From: Burkholderiales bacterium
GTDB lineage: Bacteria > Pseudomonadota > Gammaproteobacteria > Burkholderiales > SG8-41
Direction: 5' to 3'
NCBI GenBank assembly: GCA_030833315.1
Contig: JAURHM010000003.1
Coordinates: 1-38,080 of the forward strand
DNA: 38,080 nt
Made by a program: the position numbers and the translations under genes. How positions within the stretch are numbered: the stretch's first letter is position 1; each line of letters opens with the position of its first letter. This document shows positions 1-7,682 of the stretch, one piece after another. The notes under the pieces are model-generated. The model saw nothing but the letters and a program-made list of their open reading frames with translations. It was not told the DNA's origin and searched no databases.

Positions 1-1
1 A

Positions 2-889
2 GACGCGGTGTCGCACGGCGCCACCGGCAAGGGTAACGACCAGGTGCGCTTCGAGCTCGGCGCCTACGCGCTGATGCCCAACGTCAAGATCATCGCGCCG
101 TGGCGCGAATGGGACCTGCTGTCGCGCGAGAAGCTGCTCGCCTACGCCGACAAAAACGGCATCCCTGTCGACTACAAAAAACGCAAAGGCGGCGCGCCGT
201 ACTCGATGGACGCCAACCTGCTGCACATCTCCTACGAAGGCGGCATCCTCGAAGATCCGTCCTTCGAGCCGGAAGATTCGATGTGGCGCATCACCGTGTC
301 GCCGGAGAAGGCGCCGAATAAACCAGAGTACGTCGAACTGACCTACGCCAGGGGCGACATCGTTGCCATCAACGGCAAAAAAATGTCTGCCGCGCAGGTG
401 CTGACGCAACTCAACAAGCTCGGCGGCAAACACGGCATCGGCCGCCTCGACCTGGTTGAGAACCGCTATGTCGGCATGAAATCCCGCGGCTGCTACGAAA
501 CCCCCGGCGGCACCATCATGCTGCGCGCCCACCGTGCGATGGAATCGATTACCCTCGACCGCGAAGTGCTGGCGCTGAAGGATGACCTGATGCCCCGCTA
601 CGCGCGCCTGATCTACAACGGCTACTGGTTCAGCCCGGAACGCCTGCTGCTGCAGCAGCTGATCGACGAATCGCAGAAGTGCGTCAATGGCACGGTGAGG
701 GTCAAGCTCTACAAGGGCACCGTCACCACCGTCGGCCGCGCCTCGAAAACCGACTCGCTGTTTGATCCCGCGATCTCCACCTTCGAGGATGACAAGGGCG
801 CCTACGACCAGGCCGACGCCGGCGGCTTCATCAAGCTCAATGCGCTGCGCATGCGCATTGCCGCCAACCTGCACAAGAAACGCAAATAA
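2..889 (+). CDS. argG: Argininosuccinate synthase, C-terminal part (5' truncated by window)
   Basis: Argininosuccinate synthase joins citrulline and aspartate using ATP in the penultimate step of arginine synthesis in the cytoplasm. The reading frame is open from base 2, so the gene starts before the window. The first visible residues include [15 protein letters not shown], the family's conserved nucleotide/substrate-binding segment, followed by the APWREW and [15 protein letters not shown] blocks. About 295 residues are present of roughly 400 usual; the N-terminal pyrophosphatase-type ATP loop is outside the window. It ends with TAA at 887-889 and ppnP follows 43 bases later on the same strand. 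The identification is secure; only the start is missing. Confidence 0.95.
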   Translation, partial: DAVSHGATGKGNDQVRFELGAYALMPNVKIIAPWREWDLLSREKLLAYADKNGIPVDYKKRKGGAPYSMDANLLHISYEGGILEDPSFEPEDSMWRITVSPEKAPNKPEYVELTYARGDIVAINGKKMSAAQVLTQLNKLGGKHGIGRLDLVENRYVGMKSRGCYETPGGTIMLRAHRAMESITLDREVLALKDDLMPRYARLIYNGYWFSPERLLLQQLIDESQKCVNGTVRVKLYKGTVTTVGRASKTDSLFDPAISTFEDDKGAYDQADAGGFIKLNALRMRIAANLHKKRK

Positions 890-932
890 GCCTTTTAAAT
901 AACAAGGCCGACAACCTTTTCCGGAGTTCCGC

Positions 933-1244
933 ATGTCCCAGTTCGACAATGTATCCGTCATCCAAAAAGCCAACGTCTATTTCGACGGAAAATGCGTCAG
1001 CCACACCGTGATCCTCGCCGGCGGCGTGCGCAAATCCGTGGGTGTGATCCTGCCCTCGACGCTGACCTTCAACACCGATGCCCCCGAGCGCATGGAAATC
1101 GTCGCCGGCAGCTGCCGCTACAAGCTGGCCGGCGCTGCCGACTGGAAAACCGTCAAAGCCGGTGAAAGCTTCGACGTCCCCGGCAAATCCAGTTTCCAGA
1201 TCGAGCAAACCGAACCACTGCACTACGTCTGTCATTTCGGTTAA
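933..1244 (+). CDS. ppnP: Pyrimidine/purine nucleoside phosphorylase PpnP (YaiE/DUF1255 family)
   Basis: A 103-residue small cupin of the PpnP family, which phosphorolyses a wide range of nucleosides to the free base and (deoxy)ribose-1-phosphate, probably in salvage. Family marks are the N-terminal [17 protein letters not shown], the [19 protein letters not shown] strand pair, the [12 protein letters not shown] segment and the C-terminal [15 protein letters not shown]. Length is typical. A TTCCGGAG-like stretch precedes the ATG at 933. Its stop lies only 6 bases before the next gene, so it is probably co-transcribed with the proteasome-like peptidase. Confidence 0.92.
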   Translation: MSQFDNVSVIQKANVYFDGKCVSHTVILAGGVRKSVGVILPSTLTFNTDAPERMEIVAGSCRYKLAGAADWKTVKAGESFDVPGKSSFQIEQTEPLHYVCHFG

Positions 1245-1250
1245 GAGCAC

Positions 1251-1844
1251 ATGACCACCATCGTCGTGGTGCGCAAGGGTCGCGACATCGCGATCGCCGC
1301 CGACACCATGACCAAGTGGGGCTCGGGCAAGGAAACCGCCGGCTTCGTCGTCAACCACGGCAAGCTGCTGCAGGTTGGCGACACGTGGCTTGGGCTCACC
1401 GGCAACGCCACCTTCAAGACCATCCTGCGCGACTATTTCTCGCGCCCTAAGGTGCGTGCGCGTTTTGATACACCTCTGGAAATCTTCCGCACCTGGCAGG
1501 CCCTGCACGTCGCGCTCAAAGCCGACTACCAGCTGATCGCCACCAGCCATGATGACGAACCGCTGGAATCGACGCGTTTTGATGCACTGATCGCCAACCG
1601 TCACGGCATTTTCGGTGTCGTCTCCCACCGCACGGTGCAGGAGTTTTCCCGCTATTACGCCTTCGGCAGCGGCAGTAACTATGCGATGGGAGCGCTGCAC
1701 GCGCTTTATGATGACCGCAGCATCACGGCAGAAGCGCTGGCGCGCCGTGCCGTTGAAACCGCAGCTGAATTCGACGATGCGACCGGGTTGCCGGTCGATT
1801 CGCAGAAAATCAGCGCCTCCGCACCGCGCAAACGCGCGCGTTGA
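1251..1844 (+). CDS. BPH: betaproteobacterial proteasome homologue (Ntn-hydrolase peptidase)
   Basis: A 197-residue protein that starts MTTIVVVRKG. Removal of Met1 would expose Thr as the N-terminal nucleophile, as in HslV, with no propeptide. Counting that Thr as 1, an Asp falls at position 17 (AADTMTKWG), and a Lys in NHGKLLQVGD corresponds to the catalytic Lys33 after a short insertion. The glycine-rich LTGNATF and YYAFGSGSNYAMGALHAL blocks also match proteasome beta/HslV folds. It is not HslV, since no hslU neighbour is seen and the sequence is divergent. It also lacks the Anbu-type N-terminus. Published work describes BPH in Betaproteobacteria as a tetradecameric double ring; substrates are unknown to me. 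The weak ribosome site and tight spacing suggest coupling to ppnP. Confidence 0.8.
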   Translation: MTTIVVVRKGRDIAIAADTMTKWGSGKETAGFVVNHGKLLQVGDTWLGLTGNATFKTILRDYFSRPKVRARFDTPLEIFRTWQALHVALKADYQLIATSHDDEPLESTRFDALIANRHGIFGVVSHRTVQEFSRYYAFGSGSNYAMGALHALYDDRSITAEALARRAVETAAEFDDATGLPVDSQKISASAPRKRAR

Positions 1845-1873
1845 GCCCCGCACGCCCCGCAGGACTCGGGGCG

Positions 1874-1879
1874 TATAAT
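1874..1879 (+). promoter_or_regulatory. Candidate -10 element of the yajQ promoter
   Basis: A perfect TATAAT lies in the gap between the BPH gene and yajQ, 31 bases before the yajQ ATG. No good -35 box is found at 16-18 bases spacing, so only the -10 is called. A GAGGAAG ribosome site follows at about 1901-1908. Confidence 0.45.
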
Positions 1880-1910
1880 CCACACTTGATCCAAGAATAG
1901 CGAGGAAGCC

Positions 1911-2402
1911 ATGCCCTCTTTTGACATCGTTTCCGAAGTCAATCAGGTCGAAGTGCACAATGCCGTCGACCAGACCAACAAGGAAGTTTCCACCCGTTTC
2001 GACTTCAAGGGCTCCGACGCCCGTGTCGAAATGAACGATAAGGAAAAAACCCTCACCGTCTTCGCAGATGATGATTTCAAGCTGAGCCAGGTACGCGACG
2101 TGCTCACCGCCAAACTGGCCAAGCGCGGCGTCGATACCCGTTGCCTGAAGATCGGCGACGGCGAAACCATCAGCGGCAACAAGATGAAACAGCCGGTGAC
2201 GGTACGCGAAGGCATCGAACAGGAACTGGCGAAAAAAATCGTCAAGCTGATCAAGGACAGCAAGATGAAAGTCCAGGGCAGCATCCAGGGCGATGTGGTG
2301 CGCGTTTCCGGTGCCAAGAAAGATCTGCTGCAGGATGCCATCGCGCTGATCCGCAAATCGATCACCGATTTTCCGCTGCAGTTCAAAAACTTCCGCGACT
2401 GA
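1911..2402 (+). CDS. yajQ: YajQ family nucleotide/cyclic-di-GMP-binding protein
   Basis: A 163-residue soluble protein of the YajQ (DUF520) family, two ferredoxin-like folds; members in other Proteobacteria bind nucleotides or cyclic di-GMP and influence regulation. Diagnostic segments are the N-terminal [30 protein letters not shown], the central [19 protein letters not shown] and the C-terminal [10 protein letters not shown]. Length is exactly the family's. The gene has its own ribosome site (GAGGAAG) and a candidate promoter. No operon partner is evident because the next reading frame downstream is a pseudogene. Confidence 0.93.
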   Translation: MPSFDIVSEVNQVEVHNAVDQTNKEVSTRFDFKGSDARVEMNDKEKTLTVFADDDFKLSQVRDVLTAKLAKRGVDTRCLKIGDGETISGNKMKQPVTVREGIEQELAKKIVKLIKDSKMKVQGSIQGDVVRVSGAKKDLLQDAIALIRKSITDFPLQFKNFRD

Positions 2403-2414
2403 GCGGGCGCCGCG

Positions 2415-3088
2415 TTGAAAGCGCTGCGCCGGGAAGCAGTATTCCGCTCCGCAAAAGATATGGCTGGCGTTGCATTGCGACGCGATCCGGCTGGCGTGGA
2501 CCAATTAGCAGCTGAACTGCCGGCTGCGGCGAGCATTGCCGTGTATTGCGCGCATGGTCACGAGGTCAGTCAGACGTCACCAAGGCACTGTGCGCCCGCG
2601 GCTTCAAGGCCACTTTTGTCAAAGACGGCATTGCAGAAGGCCTGCGCGCAACCGGCCATGCCCTGATGATCAAGCCGGTGGACACCGCCACGCGCTGGAT
2701 TACCCGCGAACGCCCTAAGGTCGATCGTATTGCCTGCCCCTCGCTGATCAAACGCTTCATTGATCCCGGCTCCGAGTTTCTTTATGTGCAGGCCGCTGAA
2801 GTCAAAGCACGAGCTGCGGCCGCGAATGCCATTGCCTAGGATGTCGCCGACGGCACCTTCACCCATGATGGCGCCGATACCGCGCATCCGGAAATCACCC
2901 CGCAGTCTGCCGGTCTGGTCAGTCTTTCGCTGTGCCTGTCGCGCCTGATTGCCAATGACCATGAACAGTTGCAACAGGGCATGGTGATGTACGATGCGCT
3001 CTATCTGTGGTGCAGGGAGGGCAGGATGAGCGCCACAGCTGGAACCCTGACCTTGATCGCTGACCGGCTACAACAAAACCATGACTGA
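2415..3088 (+). pseudogene. chrB: Decayed chromate-resistance protein ChrB-like gene (rhodanese + ChrB domain)
   Basis: Remains of a ChrB-type protein upstream of chrA. Frame 3 (2415-2573) encodes a rhodanese-like end with IAVYCAHGHEVSQ. The match continues in frame 2 from 2573 (DVTKALCARGFKATF, then RPKVDRIACPSLIKRFIDPGSEFLYV, the hallmark of the ChrB domain), which needs a single-base loss at about 2571-2575. A TAG at 2837-2839 then interrupts it. Beyond the stop, frame 2 still reads DVADGTFTHDG and then ADTAHPEITPQSAGLVSLSL and QGMVMYDALYLWC, which are family-like. The Cys-containing block normally between these parts is missing, so there is also an internal deletion. The remnant frame ends at 3086-3088, overlapping the chrA ATG. 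In intact systems ChrB senses chromate and controls chrA. Confidence 0.8.
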
Positions 3089-4433
3089 AAAAAACGCCGC
3101 CGTACCCGCTGAAGCCCCCGCCTCCATCCCGTTCGCCGATGCCTTCCGCTTCTGGCTCAAGCTCGGTTTCATCAGCTTCGGCGGCCCCGCCGGGCAGATC
3201 GCGATCATGCATCAGGAGCTGGTCGAGCGGAAACGCTGGATCTCCGAACGCCGCTTCCTGCATGCGCTGAACTACTGCATGGTGCTGCCGGGCCCGGAAG
3301 CGCAGCAACTGGCCACTTATATCGGCTGGCTGATGCACCGCACCTGGGGCGGCATTGTCGCCGGCGGACTGTTTGTATTGCCGTCGCTGTTCATCCTGAT
3401 TGCGCTGACCTGGATCTATCTCGTTTTCGGCGACCTTCCGGCGATTGCCGGCATTCTTTACGGCATCAAGCCCGCGGTCACTGCGATTGTCGTGTTCGCG
3501 GCGATCCGCATCGGCTCGCGCGCGCTGAAAAACGCCGTGTTGTGGAGCATCGCCGCGGTGGCCTTTGTCGCGCTGTTCGCACTGAAACTGCCCTTCCCGT
3601 TGATCGTCATCGGCGCCGGCATCATCGGCTGGATCGGCGGACGCGTTTCACCGAAGCTGTTCGCCACCGGCGGCGGACACGGCGCCGGCGACAAGAGTTA
3701 CGGCCCTGCAGTGATTGACGATGAAACACCGACGCCCGAGCACGCACGTTTCAACTGGCCGCATTTTTTCAAGGTGCTCGCCGCAGGACTGCTGCTGTGG
3801 GGTTCGGGCATGGCGCTGATCATCGCCGTGTTCGGCTGGGCCAGCACGCTGGCGCAAATGGGCTGGTTCTTCACCAAAGCCGCACTACTGACTTTCGGCG
3901 GCGCCTACGCGGTGCTGCCCTACGTCTACCAGGCCGCCGTCGAACATTATCACTGGGTCACGCCGCTGCAAATGATCGACGGCCTGGCACTGGGCGAGAC
4001 CACGCCCGGGCCGCTGATCATGGTGGTCGCCTTCGTCGGCTTTGTCGGCGGCTGGACCACGCAATTCCTCGGCCCGGACAGCCTGTTTACGGCCGCCGCA
4101 CTGGCCGCCGCCGTGGTCACGTATTTCACCTTCCTGCCGAGCTTCATATTCATTTTTCTCGGCGGCCCGCTGGTCGAAACCACGCACGGCGACCTGAAAT
4201 TCACCGCGCCGCTGACCGGCATCACCGCGGCCGTGGTTGGCGTGATTCTCAATCTGGCGGTGTTTTTTGCGTACCACGTGCTGTGGCCGGACGGCATGCA
4301 GGGTCGCTTCGATGCACTGTCGGCGCTGATCGGCGTCGCCGCGTTCATTGCGCTGTCGCGCTACAAGATCGGCATCATGCCGGTGATCGGCGTCTGCGCG
4401 CTGACTGGCAGTCTGTGGACGCTGCTGACCTGA
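3081..4433 (+). CDS. chrA: Chromate transporter ChrA (CHR family, long two-domain type)
   Basis: A 450-residue inner-membrane protein of the CHR family, which exports chromate. Two homologous halves are visible: the N-terminal half has FWLKLGFISFGGPAGQIAIM and PGPEAQQLATYIGW, and the C-terminal half repeats the pattern with FTKAALLTFGGAYAVLPYVY and GETTPGPLIMVVAFVGF. About ten hydrophobic segments are seen, with a polar linker near residues 195-225. The frame is intact. The gene directly follows, and its start overlaps, the chrB remnant, so whatever control chrB gave has probably been lost. It is convergent with the next gene, 15 bases away, with no terminator visible. Confidence 0.93.
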   Translation: MTEKNAAVPAEAPASIPFADAFRFWLKLGFISFGGPAGQIAIMHQELVERKRWISERRFLHALNYCMVLPGPEAQQLATYIGWLMHRTWGGIVAGGLFVLPSLFILIALTWIYLVFGDLPAIAGILYGIKPAVTAIVVFAAIRIGSRALKNAVLWSIAAVAFVALFALKLPFPLIVIGAGIIGWIGGRVSPKLFATGGGHGAGDKSYGPAVIDDETPTPEHARFNWPHFFKVLAAGLLLWGSGMALIIAVFGWASTLAQMGWFFTKAALLTFGGAYAVLPYVYQAAVEHYHWVTPLQMIDGLALGETTPGPLIMVVAFVGFVGGWTTQFLGPDSLFTAAALAAAVVTYFTFLPSFIFIFLGGPLVETTHGDLKFTAPLTGITAAVVGVILNLAVFFAYHVLWPDGMQGRFDALSALIGVAAFIALSRYKIGIMPVIGVCALTGSLWTLLT

Positions 4434-4448
4434 TATTCCGCAGTAAGG

Positions 4449-5063
4449 TCAGGACGCGAACCCGCTGATCCAGCGGTCGTAGATACGGTCGGCGACCGCA
4501 TTCAGCGCGCGCACTTTGTCCTCGATATCGGCTTCCATTTCCGCCGGCGTCTGCACCGACGGCACGCGCCCGGCGTGCGCTTCCACTTCCTTCGCCCAAT
4601 CGCGGCACCAGGTGAGGATCAGCTCCGGCGTCATCTCGACATGGCATTGCATGCCGAAGTGTTTGCCCAGCGCATAGGCCTGATTCGCGCACCACGGGCT
4701 CTGCATCAGCCGCGCAGCGCCTTCGGGTATCGCAAAGGTCTCGCCATGCCAATGCAAGGTCAGGAACTCGTGCAGGTCGTCTCCCAGCCAGCGTCGCGCT
4801 TCGGGATCATTCAGCACCGGCACATCGCACTCCACCGCATCGCGAATCAGGCTGCACACCGGCGCAATCCACGGCAGATCATCATTGACGCTCATCGGCC
4901 CGCCCATGAAATACAGTCCGGCAAATGACGAAGCGTCTGCGGGCACCACTTCGCCGGCATCGATTTTAATCTCCCGGAACGGCAAATTCCGGCGTTCCAG
5001 GTACGTGGCAAAATAGGTCGGCCCTTCAGTCGGGCTATGGCGGAATATGGCGATCGGTTTCAT
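4449..5063 (-). CDS. Class I glutamine amidotransferase-like protein lacking its nucleophile segment
   Basis: A 204-residue protein of the GuaA-like type 1 glutamine amidotransferase group. Seen are the N-terminal IFRHSPTEGPTYF, the GLYFMGGPMSVND oxyanion-loop region, HWHGETF, and GMQCHVEM near residues 137-144, which supplies the His and Glu of the triad. However, DVPVL at residues 80-84 runs straight into NDPEARRW. In relatives the nucleophile elbow (GHCLGGQ-like) and about 30-35 further residues lie here. The catalytic Cys is therefore absent although the frame is intact, and the total is correspondingly shorter than the usual 235-240. The protein is probably inactive as an amidotransferase. 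Its ATG (5063-5061) overlaps the ATG of the divergent protease gene. Confidence 0.8.
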   Translation of the reverse strand: MKPIAIFRHSPTEGPTYFATYLERRNLPFREIKIDAGEVVPADASSFAGLYFMGGPMSVNDDLPWIAPVCSLIRDAVECDVPVLNDPEARRWLGDDLHEFLTLHWHGETFAIPEGAARLMQSPWCANQAYALGKHFGMQCHVEMTPELILTWCRDWAKEVEAHAGRVPSVQTPAEMEADIEDKVRALNAVADRIYDRWISGFAS

Positions 5064-5736
5064 GCACTCACCAGCAAAACAGCCCCTTCATCTTAAGGCC
5101 TTGTGGCTCGCGTTACTGCTGTTTGTCGCAAGCACGGCGCATGCCAATGACATCAGCGTCGCGGCGCTGTTCACCGGCAAGGCCGTACTGGTGATCAACG
5201 GTGGTGCACCGCGCACCATCTCGGTGGGCCAGAGCACGCCGGAAGGCATCCGCCTGGTCAGCGCCGACAGCAGCAGCGCCGTCATCGAATTCCAGGGCAA
5301 GCGCCAGACCCTCACTCCCGGCGGCAGCGGCCGTTTCGGCGGCGGCGCACCGGCCGGCACCAGCGCTGGTTCGGTCACGCTGAGCCCCGATGATCGCGGC
5401 CACTACGTCGCCATGGGCCAGATCAACGGCGGCACGATCCAGCTGCTGGTCGATACCGGCGCCACGGTGATTGCCATACCGAGCGCTGACGCGCGCCGGC
5501 TCGGCATCAACTACCTCAACGGCCAGCGCGGTTTCACCGAAACCGCCAACGGCAAAGCCACCGCCTACCGCATCACCCTCGACACGGTGAAGGTCGGCGA
5601 CATCACACTCTACAACGTCGAAGCGGTGGTACTGGAAGGCGACGGATTGAAAACTGCCCTGCTGGGAATGAGTTTCCTGAACCGCACGGAGATGAAGCGG
5701 GATGGGCAGGCGTTGACGCTAGTGAAACGGTTCTGA
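5062..5736 (+). CDS. Exported retropepsin-like aspartic protease (TIGR02281/clan AA type)
   Basis: About 224 residues from the ATG at 5062. The N-terminus is a signal peptide (basic start, hydrophobic core ALWLALLLFVAS, cleavage near AHA), so the product acts in the periplasm or at the membrane. The C-terminal half is a single retropepsin-like domain with QLLVDTGATVIAIP, containing the catalytic DTGA, and the second family block ALLGMSFLNR. Such proteins work as homodimers, each giving one Asp. Between them lies a Gly/Ser-rich linker near residues 90-105. An upstream in-frame ATG at 5047 would spoil the signal peptide, so 5062 is preferred. Confidence 0.82.
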   Translation: MHSPAKQPLHLKALWLALLLFVASTAHANDISVAALFTGKAVLVINGGAPRTISVGQSTPEGIRLVSADSSSAVIEFQGKRQTLTPGGSGRFGGGAPAGTSAGSVTLSPDDRGHYVAMGQINGGTIQLLVDTGATVIAIPSADARRLGINYLNGQRGFTETANGKATAYRITLDTVKVGDITLYNVEAVVLEGDGLKTALLGMSFLNRTEMKRDGQALTLVKRF

Positions 5737-5744
5737 TTCAGTGC

Positions 5745-5761
5745 GCCCGCCTAAGGCGGGC
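5745..5761. terminator. Hairpin between convergent genes, possible weak terminator
   Basis: A 7-bp perfect stem GCCCGCC/GGCGGGC with a TAA loop lies between the convergent protease gene and ribBA. Neither side has a good T run, so it may only be a partial or factor-assisted terminator. Confidence 0.4.
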
Positions 5762-5767
5762 AACAGA

Positions 5768-7024
5768 TCACTTCTTGTTAGAGGCATCCGGCGAACCACC
5801 CACCATCGCCAGCAAATGCCCGAACTTGCTGCGCTTGGTATCGAGATATTTGCGGTTGGCATCGCGCGGCGGCACTTCGACGGCAACGCGTTCGACGACG
5901 GTCAGGCCGTAATCCTGCAAGGCGGCGACCTTGTCCGGATTATTGGTCATCAGGCGCACCTGGTGCGCGCCAAGATCTGAAAGAATCTGCGCGCCGGCGC
6001 GGTAATCGCGCATGTCGGCGGCAAAACCCAGCGCATGGTTGGCCTCGACGGTGTCCTGGCCCTGGTCCTGCAGGGCATAGGCGCGGATCTTGTTGAGCAG
6101 TCCGATACCGCGGCCCTCGTCGAACATATAGACCAGCACGCCGCGACCGGCCTCTTCGATTTTGTGCATCGCGGCTTCGAGCTGTTCGCCGCAGTCGCAG
6201 CGTTCGGAGCCGAAGACGTCGCCGGTCAGGCACTGCGAATGCAGGCGGACCAGCACCGGTTCATCGGGTTTGATCTCGCCCTTCACCAACGCGACAAACA
6301 GTTCCGATTCGAGGTTGTCAGCATAAACAATCATCTTGAACGTGCCGGCCTTGCTGGTCGGCAGTACGGTCTCGGCCTTACGGCGGATTTCGCGCTCGTT
6401 CTCGCGGTAGGCGACGAGGTCGCTGATCTTCAGGATATGGATGCAGTGCTTTTTGGCGAAGGCTTCGAGGTCGGCCATGCGCGCCATCGTGCCGTCGGGA
6501 TTCATGATTTCGCAGATCACGCCTGCGGGTTTGAGTCCGGCTAGCCGCGCGAGGTCAACCGCCGCTTCGGTATGGCCGCGGCGCGCAATCACGCCGCCGT
6601 CGACAGCGCGCAGCGTCTGCAGACGGCCGGGGCGAATCAGATCAGCAGGTTGAGCATTGTCGGCAATCGCCACAGCAATGGTGCGCGAGCGGTCCTGCGC
6701 CGACATGCCGGAACCGACGCCTTCGCGGGCATCAATCGGCGTCGCGAATGCGGTGCCGAATTTGGTCTGGTTGCCGCGGTCATCGGTGATCAGTGACAGG
6801 CCCAGCGTACGCAGCCGGTCTTCGGTCAGCGCCAGCGACACCAGGCCGCGGCCTTCGGTCGCCATGAAGTTGATCGCTTCCGGGGAGGCGCGCTCGGCAG
6901 CCACGTACAGATCGCCTTCGTTCTCGCGGTCTTCGCTGTCGACAAGGATCAGCATGTCGCCGCGGCGCACTGCCGGCAGGATCTGCTCGACAATGTAATC
7001 GCCGTTGTTGGCCTTGCCGCTCAT
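5768..7024 (-). CDS. ribBA: Bifunctional DHBP synthase / GTP cyclohydrolase II (RibBA), variant DHBP site
   Basis: A 418-residue fusion for the two entry steps of riboflavin synthesis: ribulose-5-phosphate to dihydroxybutanone phosphate, and GTP to the diaminopyrimidine. The N-terminal domain (about 1-207) has DRENEGD at 32-38, GHTEA with the metal-binding His at 151, and NPDGTMAR. The C-terminal domain has the zinc cysteines 265, 276 and 278 (CLTGDVFGSERCDC), EGRGIGLLNKIRAYALQD and RLMTNNPDK. Oddly, the usual PGH motif of the first domain reads RPGR at 131-134, and GVTTG reads GVGSG, so the DHBP activity is uncertain. It is the last gene of the xseB-ispA-dxs-folE-ribBA operon, 40 bases after folE. 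Confidence 0.93.
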   Translation of the reverse strand: MSGKANNGDYIVEQILPAVRRGDMLILVDSEDRENEGDLYVAAERASPEAINFMATEGRGLVSLALTEDRLRTLGLSLITDDRGNQTKFGTAFATPIDAREGVGSGMSAQDRSRTIAVAIADNAQPADLIRPGRLQTLRAVDGGVIARRGHTEAAVDLARLAGLKPAGVICEIMNPDGTMARMADLEAFAKKHCIHILKISDLVAYRENEREIRRKAETVLPTSKAGTFKMIVYADNLESELFVALVKGEIKPDEPVLVRLHSQCLTGDVFGSERCDCGEQLEAAMHKIEEAGRGVLVYMFDEGRGIGLLNKIRAYALQDQGQDTVEANHALGFAADMRDYRAGAQILSDLGAHQVRLMTNNPDKVAALQDYGLTVVERVAVEVPPRDANRKYLDTKRSKFGHLLAMVGGSPDASNKK

Positions 7025-7064
7025 GCCGGGGGTATTTCACAAGTATTTGTTTTTATTGTTATTT

Positions 7065-7682
7065 TCATGATTTTTCGGCGATCAGCCTCAGGAACTCCGA
7101 ACGCGTCACATCATTGTTGAACTCGCCGGTAAAGGCCGAGGTCGTCGCCACCGAGTGCTGTTTCTGAATGCCACGCATGATCATGCACATGTGCTGCGCT
7201 TCGATCACCACCGCAACACCGGCAGGGTCGAGTGTCTGCTGGATGCAGTCGCGGATCTGCACGGTCAGGCGCTCCTGCACCTGCAACCGGCGTGCAAACG
7301 CATCGACCACTCTTGGCAGTTTCGACAATCCGACGATGCGACCCTTGGGAATGTAGGCCACATGCGCCTTGCCGAAGAAGGGCAGCATGTGATGTTCGCA
7401 CAGCGAATACAACTCAATGTCGCGCACGATCACCATCTGCTGGTATTCCTCGGTGAACATCGCCGAGCGCAGGATTTCCGCGGGATCCAGGTCATAACCG
7501 TGGGTCAGGAACTGCAGCGCCTTGGCGACACGCTCCGGCGTCCTAGCGAGACCTTCGCGATTCGGGTCTTCGCCGATGTCTTCCAGAATGCTGGTGTACT
7601 TCCTGGCGATGCTGCGGATCTTCTTCGGGTTGTACTGGTCGATCTTGGCGTAGCCGTCCATCACGTTCTCTTTGCGCATCAT
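7065..7682 (-). CDS. folE: GTP cyclohydrolase I
   Basis: A 205-residue GTP cyclohydrolase I, which converts GTP to dihydroneopterin triphosphate, the first step to folate and pterins. The zinc and active-site motifs are present: [46 protein letters not shown] and the C-terminal TRSEFLRLI. Length is normal. The first ATG (7682-7680) overlaps the dxs stop by one base (TGATG), which implies translational coupling. A later ATG at codon 8 (MDGYAKI) could also serve. It shares GTP as substrate with the next gene, ribBA. Confidence 0.95.
   Translation of the reverse strand: MMRKENVMDGYAKIDQYNPKKIRSIARKYTSILEDIGEDPNREGLARTPERVAKALQFLTHGYDLDPAEILRSAMFTEEYQQMVIVRDIELYSLCEHHMLPFFGKAHVAYIPKGRIVGLSKLPRVVDAFARRLQVQERLTVQIRDCIQQTLDPAGVAVVIEAQHMCMIMRGIQKQHSVATTSAFTGEFNNDVTRSEFLRLIAEKS

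Noticed and set aside
837-2504. A 555-residue minus-strand frame over ppnP, BPH and yajQ
   Set aside because: It is antisense to three recognised genes and has no family features.
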